From an uncultured Sphingomonadaceae bacterium (GTDB taxonomy: Bacteria > Pseudomonadota > Alphaproteobacteria > Sphingomonadales > Sphingomonadaceae): a stretch of DNA of 64,000 nucleotides. Shown piece after piece: positions 8,464-17,089 of the stretch. Position 1 is the first letter of the stretch; each line of letters begins with the position of its first letter. The translations under genes and the position numbers were made by a program. The notes under the pieces are model-generated. The model did no database searches, was not told where the DNA came from, and saw nothing but the letters and a program-made list of their open reading frames with translations. Location: NCBI GenBank assembly GCA_947501325.1, contig CANMVC010000003.1, forward strand, positions 143,389 to 207,388, given 5' to 3'.

Positions 8464-9063
8464 TTAGGCAAGGGGCGCTTTCAATTTTTCGATAGTATTT
8501 TGCACCTGCCGCCGCGTTTCGCCCAAAGGCAGGGATGTATCAATGACAAAATCGGCGCGTTTGCGCTTTTCTTCATCCGGCATTTGCAGGGACTTTATGG
8601 TCTCGAATTTTTCCGCTGTCATCCCGGGGCGGCGCAAGACACGATCACGCTGGTCCTGTTCTGTCGCCGACACAACGATGACGTGATCGACGCCGTCGGC
8701 TCCGGTTTTTTCGAACAGCAGTGGGATGTCGAAGAGAATCATCGGTGCATCTTTATGCGTGTTTAAAAATTCCAGCCGCATGGCACCGACAGCCGGGTGG
8801 ATCAGCGCTTCCAGCCACTTTAACGCGTCGGAATTCCCCAGCACCGCGGCGCCGAGCTTTTGACGGTCGACGCCCTGTTCATTGGTGGTTCCGGGAAACA
8901 AGGCTTCAATATCCTTGACCAAGGCGCCGCCGGGGCCCTGCAAGCTATGCACCGCGGCGTCGGCGTCAAAAACGGGCACGCCTGCATCTGCAAACATCTG
9001 GGCAACCGTGGATTTTCCCATCCCGATGGAGCCAGTCAAGCCGATGATCACCGGTCCCGTCAT
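8464..9063 (-). CDS. coaE: Dephospho-CoA kinase
   Basis: Last step of coenzyme A synthesis: ATP-dependent 3'-phosphorylation of dephospho-CoA. It is 199 residues. The P-loop GSIGMGKS is at residues 11-18, with the adjacent GVPVFDADAAVH substrate-site motif. The ATG overlaps the aroE stop by 4 bp. Confidence 0.95.
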   Translation of the reverse strand: MTGPVIIGLTGSIGMGKSTVAQMFADAGVPVFDADAAVHSLQGPGGALVKDIEALFPGTTNEQGVDRQKLGAAVLGNSDALKWLEALIHPAVGAMRLEFLNTHKDAPMILFDIPLLFEKTGADGVDHVIVVSATEQDQRDRVLRRPGMTAEKFETIKSLQMPDEEKRKRADFVIDTSLPLGETRRQVQNTIEKLKAPLA

Positions 9064-9875
9064 GCCAGAAGCAGCTTTCTCAATTCTTCATCATGTTCCA
9101 GCGGCGGGGCCTGGCCAAAGAAAATTTCAAAAGCGACGGCTGCCTGACCGATCAACATTGCCAGACCGTCGATCGTTTCCAGCCCGCGTGCCTTGGCCGC
9201 CTTTAACAAGGGGGTTTTGATCGGCACATAGACCAGATCATAGACAATCGCGTCCTCGGGCAGATTTGCCAGGTCGATCACCAGATCATCTTGCCCTTTC
9301 ATCCCGAGCGCGCTGGCATTGACCAGCAACGCAGCCGCCGGAAGCGCAGACCCATGTTCCAAAGCCTGTCCTTTAAGCCCGAAGCGGGCCAGCAATGCGG
9401 ACGCCTTGAGCACATTGCGATTAATGATCGTGACAGAACCCACATCGATACGGGACAAGGCAAATAACACCGCCTGCGCCGCGCCACCGGCGCCAATGAC
9501 AATCACATCCTGACCGCTCAACGGCACATCCGCAATCGGCGCGAAAAATCCGCCAGCATCAGTATTCGTGCCGAAAAGGTCGCCATTTTCGGCCCGTGCA
9601 ACCGTGTTCATCGCGCCAATGGATGCGCGTACATTTCCGGGATCGGACACATGATCCATTATCGCCAATTTATGCGGAATCGTAACGTTACAACCCTGCC
9701 AGTCCTGATCCTCGCGGCGCGTGGCGACATAATCGGCCAGCTCCTCCGGTTTCACGTGGAACATCCGGTAATCAGCCTTGATAGACAGCTTTTCCAGCCA
9801 GAATTTATGGATGATCGGCGATTTGCTGTGCGCAATCGGGTCGCCAATAACCTCCGCATAGGGAATATTCGTCAT
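9060..9875 (-). CDS. aroE: Shikimate dehydrogenase
   Basis: NADPH-dependent reduction of 3-dehydroshikimate in aromatic amino acid synthesis. It is 271 residues: an N-terminal substrate domain with GDPIAHSKSPIIH, the catalytic Lys region NVTIPHKLAI and NTDAGGF, then a Rossmann domain with GAGGAAQAVLFAL. It overlaps maf and coaE by 4 bp on each side. The segment encoding MFHVKPEE contains a parS-like ParB site. Confidence 0.95.
   Translation of the reverse strand: MTNIPYAEVIGDPIAHSKSPIIHKFWLEKLSIKADYRMFHVKPEELADYVATRREDQDWQGCNVTIPHKLAIMDHVSDPGNVRASIGAMNTVARAENGDLFGTNTDAGGFFAPIADVPLSGQDVIVIGAGGAAQAVLFALSRIDVGSVTIINRNVLKASALLARFGLKGQALEHGSALPAAALLVNASALGMKGQDDLVIDLANLPEDAIVYDLVYVPIKTPLLKAAKARGLETIDGLAMLIGQAAVAFEIFFGQAPPLEHDEELRKLLLA
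9749..9762. other. parS-like ParB-binding site inside aroE
   Basis: The 14-mer GTTTCACGTGGAAC combines the two half-site variants found in the perfect parS sites near parAB (GTTTCACG and CGTGGAAC). It is the only such site seen to the left of the putative origin. Confidence 0.65.
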
Positions 9876-10489
9876 GACGGCATAACGCCTCTGACCCGCA
9901 AATAGTCCAGCAGATGGAGCAATGGTAAGCCCATGATTGTAAATTGACTCCCTTTAATATCGGAAAAAAGCTGCGCGCCCCGGCCTTCAATCTCGTAGCA
10001 TCCCACACAATGGCGGATATTGTCCCATTCCGCATCGACATAGCTGTCGATAAAAGCATCGCTCAAATTCCGCATGGTCAGCGTCGCTATATCAACATGA
10101 CGCCAAACCGGTGACCCCTGGTCCGCAATCACCGCCGCGCTGAAAAGCTTATGCTTCCTGCCGGACAGCAATCGCAAATGAGCCTTGGCATCTTCACGGT
10201 CAACCGGCTTGTCGAGCATGGATCCGTCTTCCAGGGCCAGAACCTGATCCCCGCCCAGTACCAGCGCCATTCCAATACGCCGAGACAATCGCACCGCTTT
10301 CGCTTCAGCCAGCGCGTCAGCCAGATTTCGCGCGGTCACGCCATCGGCCTGCAGACCTTCTTTTAACGCGTCTTCGTCGACATTGGGCGCGAGCGATTCA
10401 ATCACGACGCCGGCGGCCTCCAACATCGCCCGCCGCGCCTTGCTCTTGGAGGCCAGGACGAGCATGGGATCTGGCGAATCATCACGCAT
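9872..10489 (-). CDS. Maf-like nucleotide pyrophosphatase
   Basis: House-cleaning NTP pyrophosphatase of the Maf family, about 205 residues from the ATG at 10489. The Maf signature is LVLASKSKARRAMLEAAGV, followed by a GGDQVLALEDG segment and the C-terminal FTIMGLPLLHLLDYL. I discard the longer open frame to 10564, because 10489 gives the short overlap with the ppsR stop typical of this operon. Which of dTTP, UTP or 7-methyl-GTP it prefers cannot be told with confidence. Confidence 0.88.
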   Translation of the reverse strand: MRDDSPDPMLVLASKSKARRAMLEAAGVVIESLAPNVDEDALKEGLQADGVTARNLADALAEAKAVRLSRRIGMALVLGGDQVLALEDGSMLDKPVDREDAKAHLRLLSGRKHKLFSAAVIADQGSPVWRHVDIATLTMRNLSDAFIDSYVDAEWDNIRHCVGCYEIEGRGAQLFSDIKGSQFTIMGLPLLHLLDYLRVRGVMPS

Positions 10490-11321
10490 CCGCTGCGCCC
10501 TTTTCTTTTTCCTTGCTATGCCGCTCATTGTAGAAATTGATGATCGCCGCAGCCGATTCCTCAATCGATCGCCGCGTCACATCGATTGTCGGCCAGGCGT
10601 TGTCCGCAAACATCCGGCGCGCATATTGAATTTCCGCTTTGACCTTCTCTTCATCGACATAGTCGGTTTCCGGTGCCTGATTAAGCGACAATAGCCGGTT
10701 CCGCCGCACCTGCACCAAGCGGCTGGCCCCGGCCACCAGTCCCACAACCAGCGGGTTCTTGAGATGGTAGAGCGCGTCAGGCGGCGGCGATTCCGGCACG
10801 ATGGGGATGTTGGCGGTCTTGTACCCGCGATTGGCCAAATAGATGGATGTCGGGGTCTTGGAGGTTCGCGAAACACCGGCCAAAACAATATCCGCCTCTT
10901 CCCAGTTTTTCCAACCGATGCCGTCATCATGCGCGATGGTGAACTGAATCGCCTCGACCCGTTCGAAATAGGCCGCGTCCAATATATGCTGGCGCCCGGG
11001 ACGCGCTTTTGCTTCCTGTCCGAGCATGTTGGACAGCGCATCGGTGACGGTATCGAGCGCCGGCACAACCGGTAGGCCGAGATGGCGACATTCCCGCTCC
11101 AGCCGCGCGCGGATATCGCTGTTGACCAATGTGAAAATCACAAGGCCGGGATTATCGGCAACTTCAACCAATATCCGGTTCAAATGGGTTTCGGAGCGCA
11201 CCATCGGCCAGAAATGCTTGATAATTTCAACGCCATCAAATTGCGCCAGCGCCGCTTTTGCGATATTCTCCAGCGTCTCGCCGGTGGAGTCCGATAACAT
11301 ATGCAGATGAAGTCTGTTCAT
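10482..11321 (-). CDS. ppsR: PEP synthase / PPDK regulatory kinase-phosphorylase (DUF299)
   Basis: Bifunctional ADP-dependent serine/threonine kinase and pyrophosphorylase that turns phosphoenolpyruvate synthase or pyruvate phosphate dikinase off and on. It is 279 residues. The P-loop-like GVSRTSKTPTSIYLA is at about residue 150. It is the first leftward gene from the putative origin and leads the string ppsR-maf-aroE-coaE, whose genes overlap by a few bases. The target enzyme is not in this window. Confidence 0.9.
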   Translation of the reverse strand: MNRLHLHMLSDSTGETLENIAKAALAQFDGVEIIKHFWPMVRSETHLNRILVEVADNPGLVIFTLVNSDIRARLERECRHLGLPVVPALDTVTDALSNMLGQEAKARPGRQHILDAAYFERVEAIQFTIAHDDGIGWKNWEEADIVLAGVSRTSKTPTSIYLANRGYKTANIPIVPESPPPDALYHLKNPLVVGLVAGASRLVQVRRNRLLSLNQAPETDYVDEEKVKAEIQYARRMFADNAWPTIDVTRRSIEESAAAIINFYNERHSKEKEKGAADA

Positions 11322-11623
11322 GCCCGCAACCCTGTGATTTCATTGTGGATAAAGCAAGGGATGAATGCGGGATTTTTAGGCTCCTCTTTTTCATCCCCAT
11401 CATCCCGATTTCTATCCACAGCCGGTCAAGTTTTGAAACTTTCATCCACAGATTGTGGATAATGGGGATGAAATTTGGGAATCGGTAAATTTTTCGTTAA
11501 CAGCCATCTGTCAATCTGTTTGTAATCGCGGTAGACGCTCTTTAACTCTCTTATCCACGCTCTATCATCACCAACAAGATTCTTTAAATATACTATATTA
11601 TTATATTGGGTGACCCTTATCCT
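11322..11623. other. oriC: Putative chromosomal replication origin (oriC)
   Basis: A 302-bp non-coding gap between the divergent ppsR and hemE genes. DnaA-box matches: TGTGGATAA at 11344-11352 and 11454-11462 (perfect, inverted), CTATCCACA at 11412-11420, TCATCCACA at 11442-11450 and TTATCCACG at 11551-11559 (one mismatch each). An AT-rich stretch at about 11580-11609 could be the unwinding element. Related ATCCCC/GGGGAT words repeat between the boxes. Genes on the two sides run outward, and the flanking gene order is that of the Caulobacter origin. The hemE promoter must also lie here. Confidence 0.85.
11442..11462. promoter_or_regulatory. Inverted pair of DnaA boxes
   Basis: TCATCCACA and TGTGGATAA face each other with three bases between them, forming the densest DnaA-box pair of the putative origin. 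It is the likeliest high-affinity nucleation point. Confidence 0.7.
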
Positions 11624-12658
11624 ATGCCTGACGCGACCGACTCCCCGAAAATTTTGCTCGAAACCTTGCATGGCAGGAAAACCGCCCAGACTCCCGTCTG
11701 GCTGATGCGCCAAGCGGGCCGCTATTTGCCGGAATATCGCGAATTACGTGCGAAAAAAGGCGGCTTTCTGGAACTTTGCTATGACGCAGAGGCTGCGGCT
11801 GAAGTCACGGTGCAACCGATAAAGCGTTTTGGTTTTGACGGGGCCATCCTGTTTTCCGACATTTTGATCGTGCCGCATGGCATGGGTCAGAAACTCTGGT
11901 TTGAGACGGGAGAAGGACCCCGCCTGTCACCAAGACTCGTCGATGCGGCTTTGTCGTCTCTAGAGGCGGCTCCCGAGCATTTTGAGGCTATTTACGATAC
12001 GGTGCGCCATGTTGCTGCGCAGCTGGATGACAAAACGACCTTCATGGGCTTTGCCGGAAGCCCCTGGACCATCGCCACCTATATGACCCATGGGCAAGGC
12101 AGCAAGGATCAGTCTGTCACGCGCCGCTATGCCTATCGGGACGAAGCGGCTTTTGCAGAGCTGATCAGCGCGATTATCGACAATACCGTGACCTATCTGC
12201 TCGGTCAGATTGATGCGGGCGTGGACGCGGTGCAGCTATTTGACAGCTGGGCAGGGACCCTGTCACCTACGCAATTTGAAAAATGGGTGATTGCGCCCAA
12301 TACGGAAATCATAGCGCGGGTAAAGGCTGTTCATCCCGATCTGCCGATTATCGGTTTTCCCAAAGGCGCTGGCGCGAAATTAATTGCCTATGCCAAAGAA
12401 ACGGGCGCGGATGCCATCGGTCTGGATGAAACGGTCGATCCGGTCTGGGCGCATGAAAACCTGCCCCTGGACCTCCCGTTGCAAGGCAATCTTGATCCGC
12501 TGGCCCTGATTGCCGGCGGAGATGCGCTGGAAAAATCGGTGCGCCATATTTTGCAAGTCTTTGAGGATCGCCCGCATATTTTCAATCTGGGCCACGGGAT
12601 TTTGCCCGATACACCCATTGAACATGTCGAAAAGCTGCTTACACTTGTCCGGCAATGA
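11624..12658 (+). CDS. hemE: Uroporphyrinogen decarboxylase
   Basis: Converts uroporphyrinogen III to coproporphyrinogen III in haem synthesis. It is 344 residues. Substrate-site motifs MRQAGRYLPEYRELR (near the N terminus) and FAGSPWTIATYM are intact. The ATG at 11624 is chosen over a TTG at 11606. It is the first rightward gene from the putative origin and overlaps hemJ by 4 bp. Confidence 0.95.
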   Translation: MPDATDSPKILLETLHGRKTAQTPVWLMRQAGRYLPEYRELRAKKGGFLELCYDAEAAAEVTVQPIKRFGFDGAILFSDILIVPHGMGQKLWFETGEGPRLSPRLVDAALSSLEAAPEHFEAIYDTVRHVAAQLDDKTTFMGFAGSPWTIATYMTHGQGSKDQSVTRRYAYRDEAAFAELISAIIDNTVTYLLGQIDAGVDAVQLFDSWAGTLSPTQFEKWVIAPNTEIIARVKAVHPDLPIIGFPKGAGAKLIAYAKETGADAIGLDETVDPVWAHENLPLDLPLQGNLDPLALIAGGDALEKSVRHILQVFEDRPHIFNLGHGILPDTPIEHVEKLLTLVRQ

Positions 12659-13098
12659 ATGAATATCTTTCCATGCTCTATCTCTGGCTAAAATCCGCTC
12701 ATATCATTTTCGTCATCTTCTGGATGGCCGGCCTGTTCATGATGCCGCGTTTTTTCGTCTATCATCAGGAATCGGCTGTCGGGTCGGAAGAAGATGGCAA
12801 ATGGATTGAGCGCGAAGCCAAGTTGCGCAAGATCATTCTCAACCCGTCGCTGATCATCGTCTGGGTTTTGGGTTTGGTACTTGCGTATGATATTGGCGCA
12901 TTCAGCCAGGGCTGGTTTCACGCCAAATTGCTCGTGGTTCTGCTGCTCTCAGGTTATCATGGCTGGATGATGGGCTACGTAAAAAAGCTAGCGCGCGGTG
13001 AGCGGACGATGACAGACAAGAAGCTACGTCTGGTTAATGAAGTGCCGGGCATTACGGCGGCGATTATCGTGGTTTTGGTGATTGTGAAACCGTTCTAG
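12655..13098 (+). CDS. hemJ: HemJ-type protoporphyrinogen IX oxidase
   Basis: Integral membrane enzyme oxidising protoporphyrinogen IX, replacing HemG/HemY in many Alphaproteobacteria. It is 147 residues with about four membrane helices. The N-terminal helix carries the conserved SAHIIFVIFWMAGLFMMPR with the haem-ligand histidine. The start overlaps the hemE stop (ATGA), so two haem steps are coupled. Confidence 0.92.
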   Translation: MNEYLSMLYLWLKSAHIIFVIFWMAGLFMMPRFFVYHQESAVGSEEDGKWIEREAKLRKIILNPSLIIVWVLGLVLAYDIGAFSQGWFHAKLLVVLLLSGYHGWMMGYVKKLARGERTMTDKKLRLVNEVPGITAAIIVVLVIVKPF

Positions 13099-13129
13099 TC
13101 AGGTGTCTTCGTTTTGGTTTCAGCTTTTG

Positions 13130-13158
13130 TTGACAGCGATACGGCAAAGGCGTAATTG
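13130..13158 (+). promoter_or_regulatory. Candidate sigma-70-type promoter of rho
   Basis: TTGACA at 13130-13135, a 17-bp spacer and TAATTG at 13153-13158 lie in the 166-bp gap before rho. This would leave a leader of about 100 nt, in keeping with the long leaders through which Rho often autoregulates. Confidence 0.45.
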
Positions 13159-13264
13159 AACGCCAAAGCCCGTCCGGGCTATCTTTCATGTGAAAATTTG
13201 ACGGCGCATATGCTGCACACATGCAAAAACAAAATAACTTCCTAATATTTTTGGATAAACCTCC

Positions 13265-14521
13265 ATGCATTTAAAAGAATTAAAAGAAAAATCGCCCGCC
13301 GGTCTCGTCTCCATGGCGGAAGAACTGGGCGTCGAAAGCGCATCTACCCTGCGCAAACAGGACCTGATGTTCGCGATTCTGAAAGAACTCGCGGATCAGG
13401 ACGAACTGATCATGGGCCTCGGCACAATTGAAGTGCTGCCCGACGGTTTCGGCTTTTTGCGCTCGCCGGAAGCCAATTATCTCGCTGGTCCTGATGATAT
13501 TTATGTTTCGCCAAACCAGGTTCGGAAATTCGGCCTGCGCACCGGTGATACGGTCGAAGGCGAAATTCGGGCGCCGCGGGATGGCGAGCGTTATTTTGCG
13601 CTGACCAAGCTGACAGCGATCAACTTTGACGAGCCAGATGCGGTGCGTCACCGGGTCAATTTTGACAATCTCACCCCGCTTTATCCGGATGAGAAGCTGA
13701 CACTCGACAGTCTCGACCCGACGGTCAAAGACAAGTCCGCCCGCGTCATCGATATTATTTCGCCGCAAGGTAAAGGCCAGCGTGCCCTGATCGTGGCGCC
13801 GCCGCGGACCGGTAAAACCGTGCTGCTGCAAAATATCGCCAAGGCGATTACCGACAACCATCCGGAAATCTATCTGCTCGTTCTGCTGATCGATGAACGG
13901 CCGGAAGAGGTGACCGATATGCAGCGCTCCGTGAAGGGCGAAGTGATCAGCTCCACCTTTGACGAACCGGCCACGCGCCACGTGCAAGTTGCTGAAATGG
14001 TTATTGAAAAAGCCAAACGCCTGGTCGAGCACAAGCATGATGTTGTCATTCTTCTCGACTCTATCACGCGTCTGGGTCGCGCCTATAATACGGTCGTGCC
14101 AAGCTCCGGCAAGGTGCTGACCGGTGGTGTGGATGCCAATGCCCTGCAACGTCCGAAACGCTTTTTCGGTGCCGCGCGTAATATTGAGGAAGGCGGCTCG
14201 CTTTCCATCATCGCAACCGCGCTGATCGACACTGGTAGTCGGATGGACGAGGTTATCTTTGAAGAATTTAAAGGCACGGGTAACTCGGAAATCGTGCTGG
14301 ATCGCAAAGTTGCCGACAAACGGATATTCCCGGCGCTGGATGTGGGTAAATCCGGTACGCGTAAGGAAGAATTGCTGGTCGAGGATGACAAGCTCAAGAA
14401 AATGTGGGTGCTGCGCCGTATCCTCATGCAAATGGGCACGATCGACGCGATGGAGTTCCTGCTCGACAAGATGAAAGACAGCAAAGCCAACGATGATTTC
14501 TTCGACAGCATGAATCAGTAA
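13265..14521 (+). CDS. rho: Transcription termination factor Rho
   Basis: Hexameric RNA-dependent ATPase/helicase. It is 418 residues: N-terminal Rho_N helix bundle (1-45), cold-shock RNA-binding domain (about 50-120, with DGFGFLRSP), and RecA-type ATPase with Walker A APPRTGKT at 178-185 and Walker [12 protein letters not shown]. Length and domains are standard. It lies between hemJ and a small ABM gene, close to the origin as in Caulobacter. Confidence 0.97.
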   Translation: MHLKELKEKSPAGLVSMAEELGVESASTLRKQDLMFAILKELADQDELIMGLGTIEVLPDGFGFLRSPEANYLAGPDDIYVSPNQVRKFGLRTGDTVEGEIRAPRDGERYFALTKLTAINFDEPDAVRHRVNFDNLTPLYPDEKLTLDSLDPTVKDKSARVIDIISPQGKGQRALIVAPPRTGKTVLLQNIAKAITDNHPEIYLLVLLIDERPEEVTDMQRSVKGEVISSTFDEPATRHVQVAEMVIEKAKRLVEHKHDVVILLDSITRLGRAYNTVVPSSGKVLTGGVDANALQRPKRFFGAARNIEEGGSLSIIATALIDTGSRMDEVIFEEFKGTGNSEIVLDRKVADKRIFPALDVGKSGTRKEELLVEDDKLKKMWVLRRILMQMGTIDAMEFLLDKMKDSKANDDFFDSMNQ

Positions 14522-14558
14522 GAGCTCACGCTGAGCGCATCGGGGATTGGGGCCAGTA

Positions 14559-14855
14559 ATGATTATGGAGCAGGCCTTGTTGCAGGTCAAAGCGGGTCAG
14601 TCCGACCAGTTTTTCGCAGCAATGCAAAAAGCAAAGCCACTTATTGCAGCTCAGCCTGGCTTTCAGTCGATAGAAGTTCGTCCGTTGGTAGATGGTCCCA
14701 ACCAATATCTGTTGTTGGTCGGATGGGACTCGGTCGAATCTCATCGTGATGGTTTTCGCAAATCTCCGGAATATTCCCGATGGCGTGCCTTGCTTCATGA
14801 ATTCTATGACCCTATGCCGTCCGTAACTTATTTTGGACCTTCGATTTTTTCATGA
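14559..14855 (+). CDS. Antibiotic biosynthesis monooxygenase (ABM) domain protein
   Basis: About 98 residues forming one ferredoxin-like ABM domain (EQALLQVKAGQSDQFFAAM, then YLLLVGWDSVESH and SPEYSRWRALL). Relatives include haem-degrading and quinone-oxidising enzymes as well as proteins of unknown role. The ATG at 14559 is preferred over an upstream TTG. It overlaps terC by 4 bp, so the two are co-translated. Confidence 0.8.
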   Translation: MIMEQALLQVKAGQSDQFFAAMQKAKPLIAAQPGFQSIEVRPLVDGPNQYLLLVGWDSVESHRDGFRKSPEYSRWRALLHEFYDPMPSVTYFGPSIFS

Positions 14856-15580
14856 TTGACCTTCTTTCGATTTTGTCCGCCGCAGCGCCGGCCGGGCTTG
14901 GTAGCCTTTCAGAAATGTGGGCGGCCATCGTTCATGATTTTTCGAATATCGGAAGTCCCGAGGCGTTAGCCGCTTTCGGGCAAGTCATTCTGATTGATCT
15001 GGTATTTGCCGCCGATAACGCGATTGTTGTCGGCGCGCTTGCAGGCGGTTTGCCAGCGGATCAGCGCCGGAAGGTGATCCTGATCGGTATTGGCGCGGCC
15101 TTGGTGCTGCGCATCCTTTTCGCGCTGATTGTCGTGCAACTGTTGCAGATTGTCGGGCTGGTTCTTGCTGGCGGCCTATTGTTGCTATGGGTGGCGTGGA
15201 ATTTCTATCGGGAAATCTTCCACACAGGCGAGTCTTCCGGTTCTCCGGAGATCCAGGGCGACGAACATAGCGGTGTAAAGTCGACAAAAACCTTCTGGGG
15301 CGCTGTTTGGGCGGTCACTGCGGCTGATGTATCGATGAGCCTGGACAATGTCCTGGGCGTCGCTGGCGCTGCACGCGAGCATCCGGGCATATTGATTGTG
15401 GGACTGCTGCTGTCTGTCGCGCTCATGGGTCTCGCAGCCAATGTGATCGCGAAATATATCGAACGCTACAAGTGGATCGCCTATATCGGGCTGGCTGTGA
15501 TCGTCTATGTGGCCGGGAAAATGATCTATACCGGTTGGGTTGGGGATGCGCAGACGATCGGTTTAACGACGCTGTTTTAA
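14852..15580 (+). CDS. TerC family integral membrane protein
   Basis: A 242-residue membrane protein with about seven helices, of the TerC/YjbE family linked to metal ion export (manganese in several cases). Two family repeats are visible: FGQVILIDLVFAADNAIVVG and VTAADVSMSLDNVLGVAG, each with the intramembrane Asp/Asn cluster. A Ser/Gly-rich cytoplasmic loop separates the halves. No yybP-ykoY riboswitch can precede it because its start overlaps the ABM gene. Its stop overlaps the convergent NTF2-like gene by 4 bp. Confidence 0.88.
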   Translation: MIDLLSILSAAAPAGLGSLSEMWAAIVHDFSNIGSPEALAAFGQVILIDLVFAADNAIVVGALAGGLPADQRRKVILIGIGAALVLRILFALIVVQLLQIVGLVLAGGLLLLWVAWNFYREIFHTGESSGSPEIQGDEHSGVKSTKTFWGAVWAVTAADVSMSLDNVLGVAGAAREHPGILIVGLLLSVALMGLAANVIAKYIERYKWIAYIGLAVIVYVAGKMIYTGWVGDAQTIGLTTLF

Positions 15581-15978
15581 TCCTTCATTGTCTCCAGCAT
15601 CTTACCCATTTCGTCCCAGACCTTGTTGATCGCCTTTAACGGGCGAACCATGACCTTGAAATCCTGAATCTTGCCGTCGTCATTCCAGCTGATGATATCG
15701 ACACCATTGACCTGAATATCATCCAGTTGCAGTTCAAATTCCAGCATCGCCATATTGGCATCATCATCGACAATTTCACGGACATATTTGAAGCTGTCAT
15801 TTCCAAGGACATTATCCGCCGCCAATAGATAGGCCATGACAATGGGTTTGCCCGCCTGCGGCGTGTGCACGACAGGGGAGTGGAAGACCGCATCATCGGC
15901 AAGTTGCTCGCTGAGCGCGGCTTCGCTCTTGTCAGCCATGCGGGCGTGCCAGGCTTTCAGATTATCGCGTGCGCTCAT
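15577..15978 (-). CDS. NTF2/SnoaL-like protein
   Basis: A 133-residue single-domain protein of the NTF2-like superfamily (MSARDNLKAWHARMADKSEA, then DDAVFHSPVVHTPQAGK and a C-terminal sheet GVDIISWNDDGKIQDFKV). Many such proteins are isomerases or of unknown function. It overlaps the dienelactone hydrolase gene by 4 bp, so the two probably act together. Confidence 0.75.
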   Translation of the reverse strand: MSARDNLKAWHARMADKSEAALSEQLADDAVFHSPVVHTPQAGKPIVMAYLLAADNVLGNDSFKYVREIVDDDANMAMLEFELQLDDIQVNGVDIISWNDDGKIQDFKVMVRPLKAINKVWDEMGKMLETMKD

Positions 15979-16673
15979 CCCAAATGCGCCTTGAAAAATT
16001 CAGCTGTCCGGCTGTCGGCCAATGTTGCTGCTGCCTCGTCCCGGCGAGCCCCAAATTCAGCGGCAAACCCATGATCCAGTCCCTCATAGTCATGCAGCGT
16101 CACCTTCGGATGGTCGTCCAGCCCTTCATGCATCGCGGCCTGGGCATCGGCGGGTACGAAGCCATCGGCAGTGGGGATATGCAGCATGACCTCATGCGCG
16201 ATCGCATTTTTCTCGCCCAGCAGGCCATCGATACCCACACCATAATAGCCAACAGAGGCATTAATATCGGTTCTGGCCGCTGTCATGAAGGCCAGCCTGC
16301 CGCCGAGACAATAACCGACGCAGCCGACTTTGCCGCCGTTTACGGCATCACGCGCAAAATGAATCGCCGCTTCAATGTCCCTGATACCCTGATCCTGATC
16401 AAATTTGCCCATGAGATCGAGCGCGACCTGAAATTCTTCCTGAACATCAGCATCAAGATCAGTGCCTTCGTTGATCCGCCAGAACAGATCTGGCGCAACA
16501 GCGAGATATCCGGCCTTGGCCCAATGATCGCATTTCGTCTTGATTCCCTTGTTCACACCAAAAATTTCCTGAATCACGATGATTGCCGCTTTGGCTTCAC
16601 CGTCTGGCTTGGCGACATAGCATGGAAATTCTGCGTCTCCGCTCAGCGTTTTAATCGGTTTCATTTCACCCAT
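15975..16673 (-). CDS. Dienelactone hydrolase family protein
   Basis: Alpha/beta hydrolase of 232 residues. The family signature around the nucleophile is VGCVGYCLGGRLAF (Cys as nucleophile, as in true dienelactone hydrolases). The acid and His are expected in the region TADGFVPADAQ and HDYEGLDHGFA. It is one of two leftward genes interrupting the rightward origin block. The substrate is unknown; no other chlorocatechol-pathway gene is nearby. Confidence 0.85.
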   Translation of the reverse strand: MGEMKPIKTLSGDAEFPCYVAKPDGEAKAAIIVIQEIFGVNKGIKTKCDHWAKAGYLAVAPDLFWRINEGTDLDADVQEEFQVALDLMGKFDQDQGIRDIEAAIHFARDAVNGGKVGCVGYCLGGRLAFMTAARTDINASVGYYGVGIDGLLGEKNAIAHEVMLHIPTADGFVPADAQAAMHEGLDDHPKVTLHDYEGLDHGFAAEFGARRDEAAATLADSRTAEFFKAHLG

Positions 16674-16807
16674 TTTCTTGCGCTCCTTTGATCATGACTT
16701 GATTATTGGTGCACATTATCCCCATATCCTGTTGTGGCAAGGTGGAACATCATCTGTTGCGGTGAGGGGGGAACTTCGCTTCAACAACATTATAAGAGGA
16801 AGCCAAT

Positions 16808-17071
16808 ATGAAAGTAACCGTAGAGCTGGATTGCACACCGGAAGAAGCGCGCCGCATGATGGGCCTGCCGGATGTCGCAAAACTCAACGAAACTTATGTA
16901 AAAGAATTGTCCAAATTCCTTCAGGGCGCCAGTTCGGTAGAGCAGTTGCAGAATTTCACCAAGATTATCGCCCCCATGGGTGAGGCCGGTATCAAGATGT
17001 TCTCTTCCTTTGTGAGCGGGGCAATGGGTGCCGGTAACGGAAAATCCTCCTCGACCAAGAAAAAAGATTAG
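16808..17071 (+). CDS. DUF6489 family protein
   Basis: An 87-residue protein with an N-terminal strand MKVTVELDCTPEEARRMMGL, an amphipathic helical middle and a Ser/Lys tail. It resembles the small DUF6489 family of sphingomonads and relatives. No catalytic motif is visible. A good ribosome-binding site (AAGAGGA) precedes the ATG. It lies 18 bp ahead of mnmE, so they probably share a transcript. Confidence 0.75.
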   Translation: MKVTVELDCTPEEARRMMGLPDVAKLNETYVKELSKFLQGASSVEQLQNFTKIIAPMGEAGIKMFSSFVSGAMGAGNGKSSSTKKKD

Positions 17072-17089
17072 ATATCAAATATTTAACCT

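Noticed and set aside
13280..14590. A 436-codon open frame on the minus strand opposite rho
   Set aside because: It mirrors the whole rho gene, has a His/Phe/Asn-rich composition typical of antisense frames, no family likeness and no ribosome-binding site. Rho is unmistakable on the other strand.
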